Notes under the pieces: generated by a model
What the model saw: only the letters and a program-made list of their open reading frames with translations
Told to the model about the DNA's origin: nothing
Database searches by the model: none
Part shown: piece after piece, positions 14,833-22,575 of the stretch
Layout: the number at the start of each line of letters is the position of its first letter
How positions within the stretch are numbered: position 1 is the first letter of the stretch
Source of the DNA: Nonomuraea montanisoli
GTDB taxonomy: Bacteria; Actinomycetota; Actinomycetes; Streptosporangiales; Streptosporangiaceae
Direction of reading: 5' to 3'
Length of the DNA: 64,000 nucleotides
Assembly: GCF_013363975.1 (NCBI RefSeq)
Contig: NZ_JABWGN010000006.1
Coordinates: forward strand, 372,001-436,000
Program-made: the position numbers and the translations under genes

Positions 14833-16002
14833 ATGAGGGAGCGCATCTGGCTCAACTGGGCCATGCACGTCGGATTCTCCGTGCTGCTCGCCGCCTCGGC
14901 TCTGCGGCTGGTGTCGCGGCACGGCATGGGTCCGCAGAGTGTGACGTCCTTGGCCGTCTGTGGCGTGCTCGCCGCGGCGTACGCGGTCGGCGTCGTGTTC
15001 TGGGACCGTCTCGGGCGAAGGCGGCTCGTCTGGCTGGGATGCGTGGCGGCGGTCTGGCTCGGGCTGGTGGTGCTGGCGCCGTCGTTCAGCTGGTGCGCGG
15101 TCCCCCTGCTGTTCGTGTGTCTGCGGCTGCTGAACGCGCGCGGGGTCGCGGTGGCCGCCGCGGCGCTCACTCTCGTGGTGATCGCCGCCCAGATCAAGAT
15201 CGCTCAGGAGGTCGATCTCAGCCTGATCCTCGCGCCGATCGGCGTCGCCGCCATGACGGCGGTGATCTTCGGGGAGCTCCGGCACGAGAGCGCCGCCCGG
15301 CAGCTGCTCATCGACGACCTGATCAGCACCCGGGAGACGCTGGCCGGCTCCCGGCACCGTACCGGTGTGCTGGAGGAGCGCGAGCGGCTGGCCAGGGAGA
15401 TCCACGACACGCTCGCTCAGGGGCTGACCAGCATGGGCATTCTGCTGCAGGCCGCCGAGCGCGTGTGGGAGTGCGACCCGGAGCTGGCCCGCGCCCATCT
15501 GCGGCGGGCGGCGGGCGCGGCCGCGGAGAACCTGGAGGAGGCCCGGCGGTTCGTGCGCGACCTGCAGCCCGCGGCTCTGGTGGGGGCCTCGTTGCCGGAG
15601 GCGCTGGCCCGGCTGTGCGCGAACGCGGGGGACGACACGGGGCTGGGCGTCGGTTTCCGGGTGGAGGGTGAGCAGTTCCGGCTGGAGCCGCAGGTGCAGG
15701 CGGCGCTGCTGCGGGTCGCGCAGGCGGCGCTGGCCAACGTGCGTGACCATTCCGGGGCGGCGCGGGCCATGGTCACGTTGTCGTACCTGGAGGGTGAGGT
15801 CACGCTGGACGTCTTCGATGACGGGGCGGGGTTCGCGCGGCCCGCGCCCGCCGCCGGCCGGGGGTTCGGGCTGCGGGCGATGCGTGAGCGGCTGGCGGAG
15901 GTGGACGGCGTCCTGGCGGTCGAGAGTGTCGTGGGTGAGGGTACGGCGATCGCGGCCACGGTCCCGGCCGGGCGTGAGCGGGACGTGGTGAGGGCGCGAT
16001 GA
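14833..16002 (+). CDS. NarL-type sensor histidine kinase (SenS-like)
   Basis: A 389-residue membrane sensor kinase. Five or six hydrophobic helices fill residues 8-150, with no large extracellular loop. The HisKA_3 dimerization helix is EERERLAREIHDTLAQGLTSMGI, with the phospho-acceptor His of REIHDT. The HATPase_c part has RVAQAALANVRDHSGAARAMVTL (N-box), DDGAGF (G1) and GRGFGLRAMRERLAEVDG (G2). ATG 14833 is preceded by AAGGAGG. The response regulator gene overlaps its stop (ATGA), so they are a pair. Together with the divergent HbpS-like gene this resembles the SenS-SenR system of S. reticuli, whose kinase is also multi-spanning. Confidence 0.9.
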   Translation: MRERIWLNWAMHVGFSVLLAASALRLVSRHGMGPQSVTSLAVCGVLAAAYAVGVVFWDRLGRRRLVWLGCVAAVWLGLVVLAPSFSWCAVPLLFVCLRLLNARGVAVAAAALTLVVIAAQIKIAQEVDLSLILAPIGVAAMTAVIFGELRHESAARQLLIDDLISTRETLAGSRHRTGVLEERERLAREIHDTLAQGLTSMGILLQAAERVWECDPELARAHLRRAAGAAAENLEEARRFVRDLQPAALVGASLPEALARLCANAGDDTGLGVGFRVEGEQFRLEPQVQAALLRVAQAALANVRDHSGAARAMVTLSYLEGEVTLDVFDDGAGFARPAPAAGRGFGLRAMRERLAEVDGVLAVESVVGEGTAIAATVPAGRERDVVRAR

Positions 16003-16631
16003 GGGTGTTCCTGGTGGACGATCATCCGGTGGTGCGGGCGGGCCTGGTGGCGTTGCTCGGCGCCGAGCCGGACCTGGAGGTCGTCGGTGAGGCCGCCGAC
16101 GGCGTCGGGGCGCTGGGCGGGATCGCCACGTGCGAGCCGGACGTGGTGCTCATGGACCTGCAGCTGGGCGACGGCATCGACGGGGTGGAGGCCATCCGGC
16201 GGATCCGGGAGCTGCCCTCGCCGCCGCAGGTCCTGGTGCTGACGACGTATGAGAGCGACGCGGACGTGATGCGCGCCGTCGACGCCGGGGCCACCGGCTA
16301 TCTGCTCAAGGTGTGCCCGCCGGAGGAGCTGTTCCAGGGCATCCGCGCCGCGGCCAGGGGCCAGGCGGTGCTGTCGGCGGAGGTGGCGACCCGGATGATG
16401 CGGCGTCTGCGTGCTCCGGGCCCGGCGTTGAGCGTGCGTGAGGTGGAGTTGCTGGAGCTGCTGGCCAGCGGGGCCGGCAACCGGGAGATCGCCAGGCGGC
16501 TGTTCATCACCGAGGCGACGGTCAAGACGCATCTGGTGCACATCTACGGCAAGCTCGGGGTGGACACGCGGACGGCCGCGGTGACCGCGGCGGTCGAGAG
16601 GCGTCTGATCAGGCTCCCCGGGCCCTCATGA
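15999..16631 (+). CDS. LuxR/NarL-type response regulator (SenR-like)
   Basis: A 210-residue response regulator. The receiver domain has acidic residues in VFLVDDHPVVRAG, the phospho-acceptor Asp in DVVLMDLQLGDGIDG, and the Thr and Lys of LVLTTY and GYLLKVCPPEEL. The C-terminal LuxR HTH is LSVREVELLELLASGAGNREIARRLFITEATVKTHLVHIYGKLGV. The start overlaps the kinase stop (ATGA). The 3' end overlaps the convergent next gene by six bases. It is a likely regulator of its own locus and of the divergent HbpS-like gene, possibly through the palindrome at 14744. Confidence 0.92.
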   Translation: MRVFLVDDHPVVRAGLVALLGAEPDLEVVGEAADGVGALGGIATCEPDVVLMDLQLGDGIDGVEAIRRIRELPSPPQVLVLTTYESDADVMRAVDAGATGYLLKVCPPEELFQGIRAAARGQAVLSAEVATRMMRRLRAPGPALSVREVELLELLASGAGNREIARRLFITEATVKTHLVHIYGKLGVDTRTAAVTAAVERRLIRLPGPS

Positions 16632-17120
16632 GACGCTCTCGTCGCGAGGGGGAGCCGCCTGTTCGACGTGCCAGCGGCCGTCGGTCATCAGGTCACGGCC
16701 GTCCAGCTCGTTGACCTCGCGCCACGCCTGGATCAGCACGGGTCGCACGCGGAAGTACAGGTAGGGGCTGCGCAGCGCGCGCGGGTCGAAGCCGGTCTTG
16801 GCGGCGAAGGCGTCGCCGATCTCGGTGGAGATCTCGGCGATGCGCAGGGTCTGGACGGTGCCTTCGATGAGGACCACGTCGCGGGTGAGGCCGAGGCCGA
16901 GCCTGGCCTTGCCGTTCGCCTGGAGGTTGGCGGCGGTGGGGCTGGCGGCCGCGGTGGCGAGCAGGAGGGTGTGGCCGTCCCACAGGAAGGACAGCGGCAC
17001 CATGTACGGTTCGCCGGTGCCGGGGTCGGCGGTGGCGACCCAGGCGTCGACGTCGTGCCGCAGCCGGTGGAGGGTGTCGTGTTGGCGCTGGTCGGGGGTT
17101 CGGGCGGGCGGCGGCGTCAT
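16626..17120 (-). CDS. Pyridoxamine 5'-phosphate oxidase-family / F420-type flavin split-barrel protein
   Basis: A 164-residue split-barrel protein. The pattern DVDAWVATADPGTGEPYMVPLSFLWDGHTLLLATAAASPTAANL, then KARLGLGLTRDVVLIEGTVQTL and YLYFRVRPVLIQAWREVNELDGRDLM, is typical of actinobacterial PNPOx-like proteins that bind FMN or F420. The family includes reductases and heme-binding proteins, and this sequence does not decide among them. There is no signal peptide. It runs convergent with the response regulator and overlaps its stop by six bases. Confidence 0.8.
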   Translation of the reverse strand: MTPPPARTPDQRQHDTLHRLRHDVDAWVATADPGTGEPYMVPLSFLWDGHTLLLATAAASPTAANLQANGKARLGLGLTRDVVLIEGTVQTLRIAEISTEIGDAFAAKTGFDPRALRSPYLYFRVRPVLIQAWREVNELDGRDLMTDGRWHVEQAAPPRDESVS

Positions 17121-17175
17121 CGGGTCGGCTCCTGGGCTGGTCGGAAGATCGAGCCGATCGTATAGAAGGCGCGGG

Positions 17176-17937
17176 TCAGGCGGGGCGGCGGGTGGCGTTG
17201 GCGTGGATGGCCAGGCGGAGGTAGGCGGCCAGGCCGGGGGCGTGGCGGTCGAAGGTGGCGGTGAAGCGGGGGTCGGTGACGTACAGGTCGCCGAGGCCCT
17301 GGTGGAGGTCGGGGGTGCAGGGGTAGAACCAGCGGCTGATGTGGCCGCGGTGGCGTTCGGCGAGGTCCATGGTGTGGTCGCTGTCGGCGGGCAGGCCGGC
17401 TTTGAGGGCGGCGGTGAGGTCGTCGACGAGGGCGGCGGCTTCGGCTTTGAGCTGGAGCCAGTCGGCCGGGGTGTGGGTGGCGACGCGGCGGCGGCTTTCG
17501 GCGTACTGGGGGGTGGCGCCCCAGCGGCGTTCGACTTCGGGGGTGTGGTCTTCGGGGCGGAAGGTGCCGAAGATCTCGAAGCGTTCGTCGGGGGTGAGGG
17601 GGATCTGCAGGGTGTGGGCGTCGAGGGCGCGTTCCACGGCGTTGATCACCTCGTTGAGTCGTCGGGCTTGGCGGGTGAGGAGTTCGTGCTGGCGGCGCAG
17701 GTGGGTGAGTTCGTCGGTGTGGGGGGCGTCGAGGATGACGGCGATCTCGTCGAGGGGGAAGCCGAGTTCGCGGTAGAGGAGGATCTGCTGGAGGCGGATG
17801 AGGTCGGCGTCGGTGTAGCGGCGGTGGCCGGTGTGGGTGCGTTCGCCGGGGGTGAGCAGGGCGATCTCGTCGTAGTGGTGCAGGGTGCGGACGGTGATGC
17901 CGGCGAGTGTGGCGACCTGTCCGACGGAGAGGCTCAT
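17176..17937 (-). CDS. MerR-family regulator with TipAS antibiotic-recognition domain
   Basis: A 253-residue TipAL-like protein. Residues 1-70 are a MerR HTH (SVGQVATLAGITVRTLHHYDEIALLTPG, HRRYTDADLIRLQQILLYRELGFPLDEIAVIL). A coiled-coil helix (LRRQHELLTRQARRLNEVINAVERAL) leads to a C-terminal TipAS domain ending GHISRWFYPCTPDLHQGL, GDLYVTDPRFTATFDRH. The Cys in FYPCTP corresponds to the residue that bonds thiopeptides in Streptomyces TipAS, so a thiopeptide-sensing role is possible. ATG 17937 is chosen because AGGTGA lies just upstream; ATG 17952 would add five residues. A MerR-like dyad lies at 17953-17969. Another MerR gene starts divergently 103 bp away. Confidence 0.9.
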   Translation of the reverse strand: MSLSVGQVATLAGITVRTLHHYDEIALLTPGERTHTGHRRYTDADLIRLQQILLYRELGFPLDEIAVILDAPHTDELTHLRRQHELLTRQARRLNEVINAVERALDAHTLQIPLTPDERFEIFGTFRPEDHTPEVERRWGATPQYAESRRRVATHTPADWLQLKAEAAALVDDLTAALKAGLPADSDHTMDLAERHRGHISRWFYPCTPDLHQGLGDLYVTDPRFTATFDRHAPGLAAYLRLAIHANATRRPA

Positions 17938-17952
17938 GGGTTCACCTTGCAT

Positions 17953-17969
17953 CCTGACGTGGCGTGAGG
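17953..17969. promoter_or_regulatory. MerR-type dyad upstream of the TipAS regulator
   Basis: On the minus strand the sequence has the form CCTnACGnnnCGTnAGG, a 17-bp imperfect dyad. It follows a TTGAAC hexamer, which would be the -35 of the TipAS-type gene, as in MerR-activated promoters where the operator fills the -35/-10 spacer. The -10 is not clear. Confidence 0.45.
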
Positions 17970-18040
17970 TTCAAGCCGGTCGTGGCCGGGGCGGTGGGTG
18001 GCCGGGGCGGCGGGTGGACTCTCCTATGGGGGGAGGGGCC

Positions 18041-18904
18041 ATGCTGTGGGGCGTGGACGATGAGGAATTGTTGCCGATCGGGGCGTTCGCGCGGCTGGGC
18101 CGGTTGAGTGTCAAGCAGGTGCGGCATTACGGGGAGCTGGGGCTGCTCGTGCCGGCGTGGGTGGATGAGGCGACGGGTTACCGGTATTACCGGGCGTCGC
18201 AGGTGCGGGCGGCGTTGTCGATCGGGTTGTTGCGGTCGATGGATGTGCCGCTGGCGGTGATCGCGCAGGTGCTGGGTGGGTCGGCGCAGGCGTTGGAGTC
18301 GGTGCGGGAGGGCTTGGAGGCGGAGCTGGCGCGGCGGCGTCGTGCGCTGGCGTCGCTGGAGCGGGTGATGGCGCGGGGGTTGCCGTCGGCTGAGGTGCGG
18401 GTGGTGGTGGAGCCGGCGTGTCTGGGGGTGGTGGTGCGGGAGCGGGCGTCGGGGGAGGCGGATGTGGCGCGGGCGACGTCGGCGGGGGTGGGGCGGCTGC
18501 TGGAGTTCGTCGGGGCGGCCGGGCCGGGGGCCGGTGCGGAGGGGGTGGCGCCGGTGGCCGGGCCGGGGGTGGCGGTGCGGCTGGTGGGGTTGTTCCCGCT
18601 GGACATGCAGGAGCCGATGGAGGTGGGGGTCGCTCTGGTGGTGGAGCGGGCGCCGTCGGGGGTGTTGCCGGCCGGTGGCCGGGTGGAGGTGCTGGCGGGG
18701 GGCGCGTTCGCGTGCGCGACGCATGTGGGGCCTTATGACCAGATCGGCCTGACCGTTCATGCGGTGCTGGCGTGGTGCGCGGAGCGGCGCCACGCGGTCA
18801 GGGGGCCGATTCGTGAGGTGTACGTGTCGGATCCGTCCGTCACGGCGCCTGAGGAGCTCGTGACTCATCTGATGATCCCTCTGGAGGAGGAGCCATGCTG
18901 GTAG
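18041..18904 (+). CDS. MerR-family regulator with GyrI-like effector domain
   Basis: A 287-residue BmrR-like regulator. The N-terminal MerR HTH is LLPIGAFARLGRLSVKQVRHYGELGLLVPAWVDEATGYRYY, followed by QVRAALSIGLLRSMDVPLAVIAQVL. A coiled linker (LEAELARRRRALASLERVM) leads to a GyrI-like/SOUL-type effector-binding domain (about residues 120-285) with FACATHVGPYDQIGLTVHAVLAWC and the closing PIREVYVSDPSVTAPEELVTHLMIPL, which is the standard end of this fold. ATG 18041 has GGGAGG upstream. Its stop lies ten bases inside the next gene, which is itself a stand-alone GyrI-like domain. Confidence 0.9.
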   Translation: MLWGVDDEELLPIGAFARLGRLSVKQVRHYGELGLLVPAWVDEATGYRYYRASQVRAALSIGLLRSMDVPLAVIAQVLGGSAQALESVREGLEAELARRRRALASLERVMARGLPSAEVRVVVEPACLGVVVRERASGEADVARATSAGVGRLLEFVGAAGPGAGAEGVAPVAGPGVAVRLVGLFPLDMQEPMEVGVALVVERAPSGVLPAGGRVEVLAGGAFACATHVGPYDQIGLTVHAVLAWCAERRHAVRGPIREVYVSDPSVTAPEELVTHLMIPLEEEPCW

Positions 18905-19407
18905 AGCTGAAGACGTACGGTCCGGCGACGTGTCTGAGCGTCACGGGGATGGGGGCGCCGGGCGGCGCGGAGCATGTGGCGGCGATCGGGGCGCTGTTCG
19001 CGGTGGCCGGTGGGATGGGCGGGCCGGCGGGTCCGTTGGAGGGGCTGTGGTGGGTGGAGGATCCGCGGCCGGGTCTGGAGGTGGAGCGGGAGCTGTGGCG
19101 CTGGCATCTGATGCTGCCGGCGGCGGGGGCGCTGGAGCCGGGGGCGCTGGAGTCGGCGCGGGAGCTGGTGCGTTCGCCGGGTTCGGCGGTGGATCGGGTG
19201 CGGGTGGTGACGTACACGGAGGGGTTGTGTGTGGAGGCGCTGCATCTGGGGCCGTTCAGCGAGGAGTATGTGACGTTGAAGGCGATGGAGGAGTTCATGG
19301 CGGAGCGTGGTCTGGTGGTCAACGGGCCGCATCATGAGGTGTATCTGACGCCGTTGGACGATCCGGAGCCGCGTACGGTGTTGCGTCAGCCGGTGCGGCA
19401 GGGGTGA
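18895..19407 (+). CDS. Stand-alone GyrI-like small-molecule-binding protein
   Basis: A 170-residue protein of the GyrI/AraC-effector-binding fold: VELKTYGPATCLSVTGMGAPGG at the start, VRVVTYTEGLCVEALHLGPFSEEYVTLKAMEEFMAE in the middle and GPHHEVYLTPLDDPEPRTVLRQPV at the end. There is no DNA-binding domain. It begins ten bases before the end of the MerR-GyrI gene (ATG 18895), so the two are translationally coupled. A drug- or lipid-binding sink, or a partner that shares the ligand of the regulator, is a reasonable inference. Confidence 0.85.
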   Translation: MLVELKTYGPATCLSVTGMGAPGGAEHVAAIGALFAVAGGMGGPAGPLEGLWWVEDPRPGLEVERELWRWHLMLPAAGALEPGALESARELVRSPGSAVDRVRVVTYTEGLCVEALHLGPFSEEYVTLKAMEEFMAERGLVVNGPHHEVYLTPLDDPEPRTVLRQPVRQG

Positions 19408-19416
19408 CGCTCGATC

Positions 19417-19447
19417 TACCCGGTATTTCTATACCGAACGGTAGACT
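19417..19447 (+). promoter_or_regulatory. Nested palindromes and -10 of the small XRE-like gene
   Basis: Two overlapping inverted repeats: GGTAT-TTCT-ATACC (19422-19435) and TACCG-AA-CGGTA (19432-19443). The right edge merges with TAGACT (19442-19447), which ends six bases before ATG 19454, so the mRNA should be leaderless. A repressor bound here would cover the promoter. The closest candidate is the encoded XRE-type protein itself. Confidence 0.6.
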
Positions 19448-19453
19448 GGGAGC

Positions 19454-19708
19454 ATGGTACGGCCACCGCTGACACCCCAGGAGCGGCTGCGGGGCGAGCA
19501 GTTGGGCATGACGCTGCGCCTGGCGCGGGGCGAGCGCAGCATCGTGGAGGTCGCCGCGGCGGCGGGCATGTCGGCCGAGACGCTCCGCAAGATCGAGACG
19601 GGGCGTATCGCCACGCCGGCGTTCTTCACGATCGCTGCGCTGGCTGACGTGCTCGGGGTCTCCATGGATCGTCTGGCGGGCCGTGTCACACCCGCCGTAC
19701 GGGGCTGA
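19454..19708 (+). CDS. Small XRE-type helix-turn-helix regulator
   Basis: An 84-residue single-domain HTH protein: LGMTLRLARGERSIVEVAAAAGMSAETLRKIETGRIATPAFFTIAALADVLGVSMDRLAGR. MSAETLRKIETGR is the recognition segment of the XRE/Cro fold. It has no effector domain. The start is fixed by TAGACT six bases upstream. The GC-rich 245 bp that follow hold no gene that I can support. It may control itself and perhaps the upstream GyrI operon, but only the self-operator is visible. Confidence 0.82.
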   Translation: MVRPPLTPQERLRGEQLGMTLRLARGERSIVEVAAAAGMSAETLRKIETGRIATPAFFTIAALADVLGVSMDRLAGRVTPAVRG

Positions 19709-19953
19709 CCCGGCCGCGGACCAGCGGCGGACGTCGATCGCACCTACCCGGCCCTCGCGACCTTCCCTGCCCGCCACGCAGGTCGCGGTCGACGGCCCCG
19801 TCCGGGCCGGCCTCCTGCCTCGTCGGCCGCCGTGACACCGCCGACACCACGCGGTGGCGAACCGAGATCGGCCGGCCGGTCTCCTCCACCGGCACACACG
19901 CGCGCACAGCGCTCACGCCGCGGATTGTCACACCTGTCTGCGACACTCCCAGG

Positions 19954-20343
19954 ATGCTGAACGTGGAACTTCTGCGGCCGTTGCTGCGGGCCGCCTGGGG
20001 GCCCGACACCTGCGATCCGGCGGGCCGTGAGCAGTGGCGGCCCGACAACCCGGCCAGGGGCCAGTGCGGGACGACGGCGCTGGTGGTGCAGGACCTGCTC
20101 GGAGGTGACCTGATCCTCGCCGAGGTCCAGGTCGATGGGGCCAAGGTCGGCAACCACTACTGGAACCGGCTGCCTGACGGCACCGAGGTGGACCTCGCCT
20201 CCGATCAGTTCCACCCCGGCGAGGTCGTGGTCGGTGGTCGGGTGCAGCAGCGGCCACCGGGTCCGCCTCGCCGGTGCCGCGAGGAGTACGAACGGCTCCG
20301 GCAGCGGGTGCTTTCCGCCCTCCCTGAAGCGGCCGGCCGCTGA
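19954..20343 (+). CDS. YunG-family protein
   Basis: A 129-residue cytosolic protein. The core CGTTALVVQDLLGGDLILAEVQVDGAKVGNHYWNRLPDGTEVDLASDQFH matches the YunG family of Firmicutes and actinobacteria. The conserved Cys (GQCGTTA) and His (NHYWN) with Asp (VDLASDQF) recall a transglutaminase/papain-like catalytic layout, but activity is not established. GACACT (19942-19947) ends six bases before ATG 19954, again leaderless geometry. It stands alone. Confidence 0.78.
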   Translation: MLNVELLRPLLRAAWGPDTCDPAGREQWRPDNPARGQCGTTALVVQDLLGGDLILAEVQVDGAKVGNHYWNRLPDGTEVDLASDQFHPGEVVVGGRVQQRPPGPPRRCREEYERLRQRVLSALPEAAGR

Positions 20344-20376
20344 CGATCTCGTTCGTCGCGGGCCTGCGCTTGTGCG

Positions 20377-20751
20377 TCAGCGCGGCAGGAGTCTGAGCGT
20401 GCTGGCGCGGGCGGGCGCGGCGACCATCGGGGCGACGTAGTCGCTGTAGCGGCCGTACTTGCCGTGGTAGGCGGCGTCGAGGCGGTCGTTGACGGCCGGG
20501 TCGGCCTCTTCGGCGAAGGTGACGTCCTTGGTCACGCCGCCGGCGCTGACCCGGCCCGTGTGGCTGGCGCGGGCGGTGCGGTACCAGGCTCCGCCATCGC
20601 CCCGGTAGGAGCGGACGAACAGGTCGTCGCCGTCGCGGACCACCCAGATGGTGGTCGGCTCGCGCAGGGTGCCGTCGCCGCGCCGGGGCGCGACGTCGAG
20701 TTCGTCGGCGGCGGCGATGCGCTCCAGTTCGTCGGTGGTCCAGGCGGTCAT
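20377..20751 (-). CDS. DUF2255 family protein
   Basis: A 124-residue cytosolic protein. WTTDELERIAAADELDVAPRRGDGTLREPTTIWVVRDGDDLFVRSYRGDGGAWYRTARASHTGRV followed by DAAYHGKYGRYSDYVAPMVAAPARASTLRLLP is the full length of the DUF2255 family, whose fold is related to the flavin/deazaflavin split barrel. The function is unknown. It is convergent with the YunG-like gene. Confidence 0.85.
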   Translation of the reverse strand: MTAWTTDELERIAAADELDVAPRRGDGTLREPTTIWVVRDGDDLFVRSYRGDGGAWYRTARASHTGRVSAGGVTKDVTFAEEADPAVNDRLDAAYHGKYGRYSDYVAPMVAAPARASTLRLLPR

Positions 20752-20856
20752 GGCGGGTCTCCTTCGCGGGTGTGCGGGCCGGCGGGGATGGCTCCACCGT
20801 AGCCGCGAAAGGCGAGGTCAGGGGGGTCCCTGCCAGTACCCCTCTCTGGGCGGGAG

Positions 20857-22041
20857 TCAGGCGGCGGCCGCGACGTCGTCGCCGGCCGGCTGTGCGGCCG
20901 TGCGGGTGCGGGGCAGGGCGAGGCAGGTCAGGGCCAGGCCCGCCAGGCTCAGCGCGGCGCCGGCCAGGCCGGTCCAGCGCAGGGCGCCCGCCGAGACGAT
21001 GACGCCGCCGAGGGCCGATCCGGCGGCCGCGCCGAGGTTGAAGGCGCCGACGTTGGCGGCGACGGCCAGGGTGGGGGCGCCGCCCGCGTGGCGCAGGATC
21101 AGTCCCTGCAGCGGGGCGATGGTGGCGGTGGCGAGCAGGCCGAGCACCAGGACCGCCGCCACGGCGGAGGGCCGCCAGGCGGCGGCGAACGGCATGAGGA
21201 CGAGCACGCCGGTCAGCCCGCCGAAGACCCCGCGTACGGTGGCGCTCATGGACCTGTCGGTGAGCCGGCCGGCGATGAGGTTGCCCAGGAAGCTGCCCGC
21301 CCCGTAGGTGAGCAGGAGCGCCGAGACCGCCGTGGAGGAGAAGCCCGACTCGCGGGTCAGCAGCGGCGCGATGTAGGTGAACACCACCGCGACGCCGGAG
21401 AACCCGACCGCGGTGGTGGCGATGGCGAGCAGGACCGGGCGGCGGGTCACCAGCCGGATCTCCTCTCGCAGCCGCGTGGCCGGGGCGGGCTGCTTGGGCA
21501 GGACGGCTGCCAGCAGCGCGAGACCTGCCAGTGCCAGGGCGGTCAGGACGGCGAACGGGGTGCGCCATCCGGCGCTGCTTCCCAGCAGCGCTCCCAGGGG
21601 CACGCCGAGCAGGGTCGCCACGGTGAAGCCGGAGGCGACCGTGGCGATCGCCGTGCCGCTCTTGTGCGGCGGCACCACGCTGGTCGCCGTCACCAGCGCC
21701 AGGGCGAGGAAGGCGGCGTGGCTGAAGGAGGAGACCAGGCGTCCGGCCAGCAGCAGTTCGTAGGAGGGGGCCAGGGCGCTGATCGCGCTGCCCGCCGCGA
21801 ACAGCAGCATCAGCGCGAGCGCCAGCCCCTTGCGGGGTGTCCTGGCGGTCAGCAGGGCCACCGCGGGGCCGCCGGCCACCACTCCGAGGGCGTAGACGGT
21901 GACCGCTTGTCCTGCTGTGCCGACGGATACGTTGAGGTCGGCTCCGACCTAGGGCAGCAGGCCGGAGATCAGGTATTCCGAGGTGCCGACGACGAAGACG
22001 TTCGCGCACAGGGCGGCGAGCGTCAGGTGAGTCCTTGTCAT
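20857..22041 (-). pseudogene. MFS drug-efflux transporter interrupted by an amber codon
   Basis: From ATG 22041 the minus strand reads TRTHLTLAALCANVFVVGTSEYLISGLLP, then TAG (21949-21951), then resumes in the same frame with VGADLNVSVGTAGQAVTVYALGVVAGGP and 11 further transmembrane helices to 20857. In relatives of this AraJ/DHA1-type family the interrupted position is usually Gln (LLPQ), so CAG to TAG explains it. All the rest, 365 codons, is intact, as is the promoter. The break is therefore recent, or a sequencing error. A shorter start after the stop would lack helix 1. A MerR gene is divergent. Confidence 0.85.
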
Positions 22042-22048
22042 GGCGAGG

Positions 22049-22080
22049 ACGCTAGAGTCTCACATGGATGTGAGAGTCAA
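22049..22080 (-). promoter_or_regulatory. MerR-type promoter of the MFS gene
   Basis: On the minus strand TTGACT (22075-22080) and TAGCGT (22049-22054) are 20 bp apart, longer than the normal 17 and typical of promoters activated by MerR proteins. The spacer is filled by a perfect palindrome, TCTCACAT-GG-ATGTGAGA (22058-22075). The -10 ends seven bases before ATG 22041. The divergent MerR gene at 22124 is the obvious regulator. Confidence 0.75.
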
Positions 22081-22123
22081 GTCGTGTCGGTGACGCCTTC
22101 GCGGCGGGATCGGGGAGAGGCGC

Positions 22124-22561
22124 GTGCGGATCGGCGAACTGTCACGGCGGACGGGCGTCCACGAGCGCCTGTTGCGCTATTACGAGGAGCAGGGCCTGCT
22201 CCACCCCGAGCGGCGCTCCAGCGGCTACCGGGACTACGGCGACGCGGACGTCGACACCGTGCGTCGTATCCGCAGCCTCCTGGCCGCCGGTCTGAACACC
22301 TCCACCATCGCCACGATCCTGCCGTGCCTGCGCGACGACGGCGACCGGCTGGTCCCGACGTGCTCGGACCTGCTCGCCGACCTGCACCGGGAACGGGCCA
22401 GGATCACGCGGTCCATCACCGACCTGCGCACGTCCCTGGGCGCGCTGGACCAAGTCATCGCGGCGGCCCCGCCCGACGTCACGCGCCGGGCGCTGGCCAC
22501 GCTCGACGGGGCTGTGCCGCGCGATGGCGAGACGACCGCTCCGGTCCCGGCCAACGGCTGA
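22124..22561 (+). CDS. MerR-family transcriptional regulator
   Basis: A 145-residue regulator. RIGELSRRTGVHERLLRYYEEQGLLHPERRSSGYRDY is the winged HTH, VDTVRRIRSLLAAGLNTSTIATILPCLRDDGDRLVPTCSDLLADL is the second half, and a long dimerization helix follows (RERARITRSITDLRTSLGALDQVI). The C-terminal domain is short. Cys occurs in LPCL and PTCS; metal or redox sensing cannot be excluded but the spacing is not diagnostic. GTG 22124 has GGGGAGAGG upstream. It is divergent from the MFS pseudogene and its probable operator is the palindrome at 22058. Confidence 0.9.
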   Translation: MRIGELSRRTGVHERLLRYYEEQGLLHPERRSSGYRDYGDADVDTVRRIRSLLAAGLNTSTIATILPCLRDDGDRLVPTCSDLLADLHRERARITRSITDLRTSLGALDQVIAAAPPDVTRRALATLDGAVPRDGETTAPVPANG

Positions 22562-22575
22562 AGCGCGGATCCCGG

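Noticed and set aside
21949..21951. Read-through (selenocysteine/pyrrolysine-like) of the amber codon in the MFS gene
   Set aside because: TAG is not a selenocysteine codon, no pyrrolysine genes are present, and the position is a simple CAG to TAG change.
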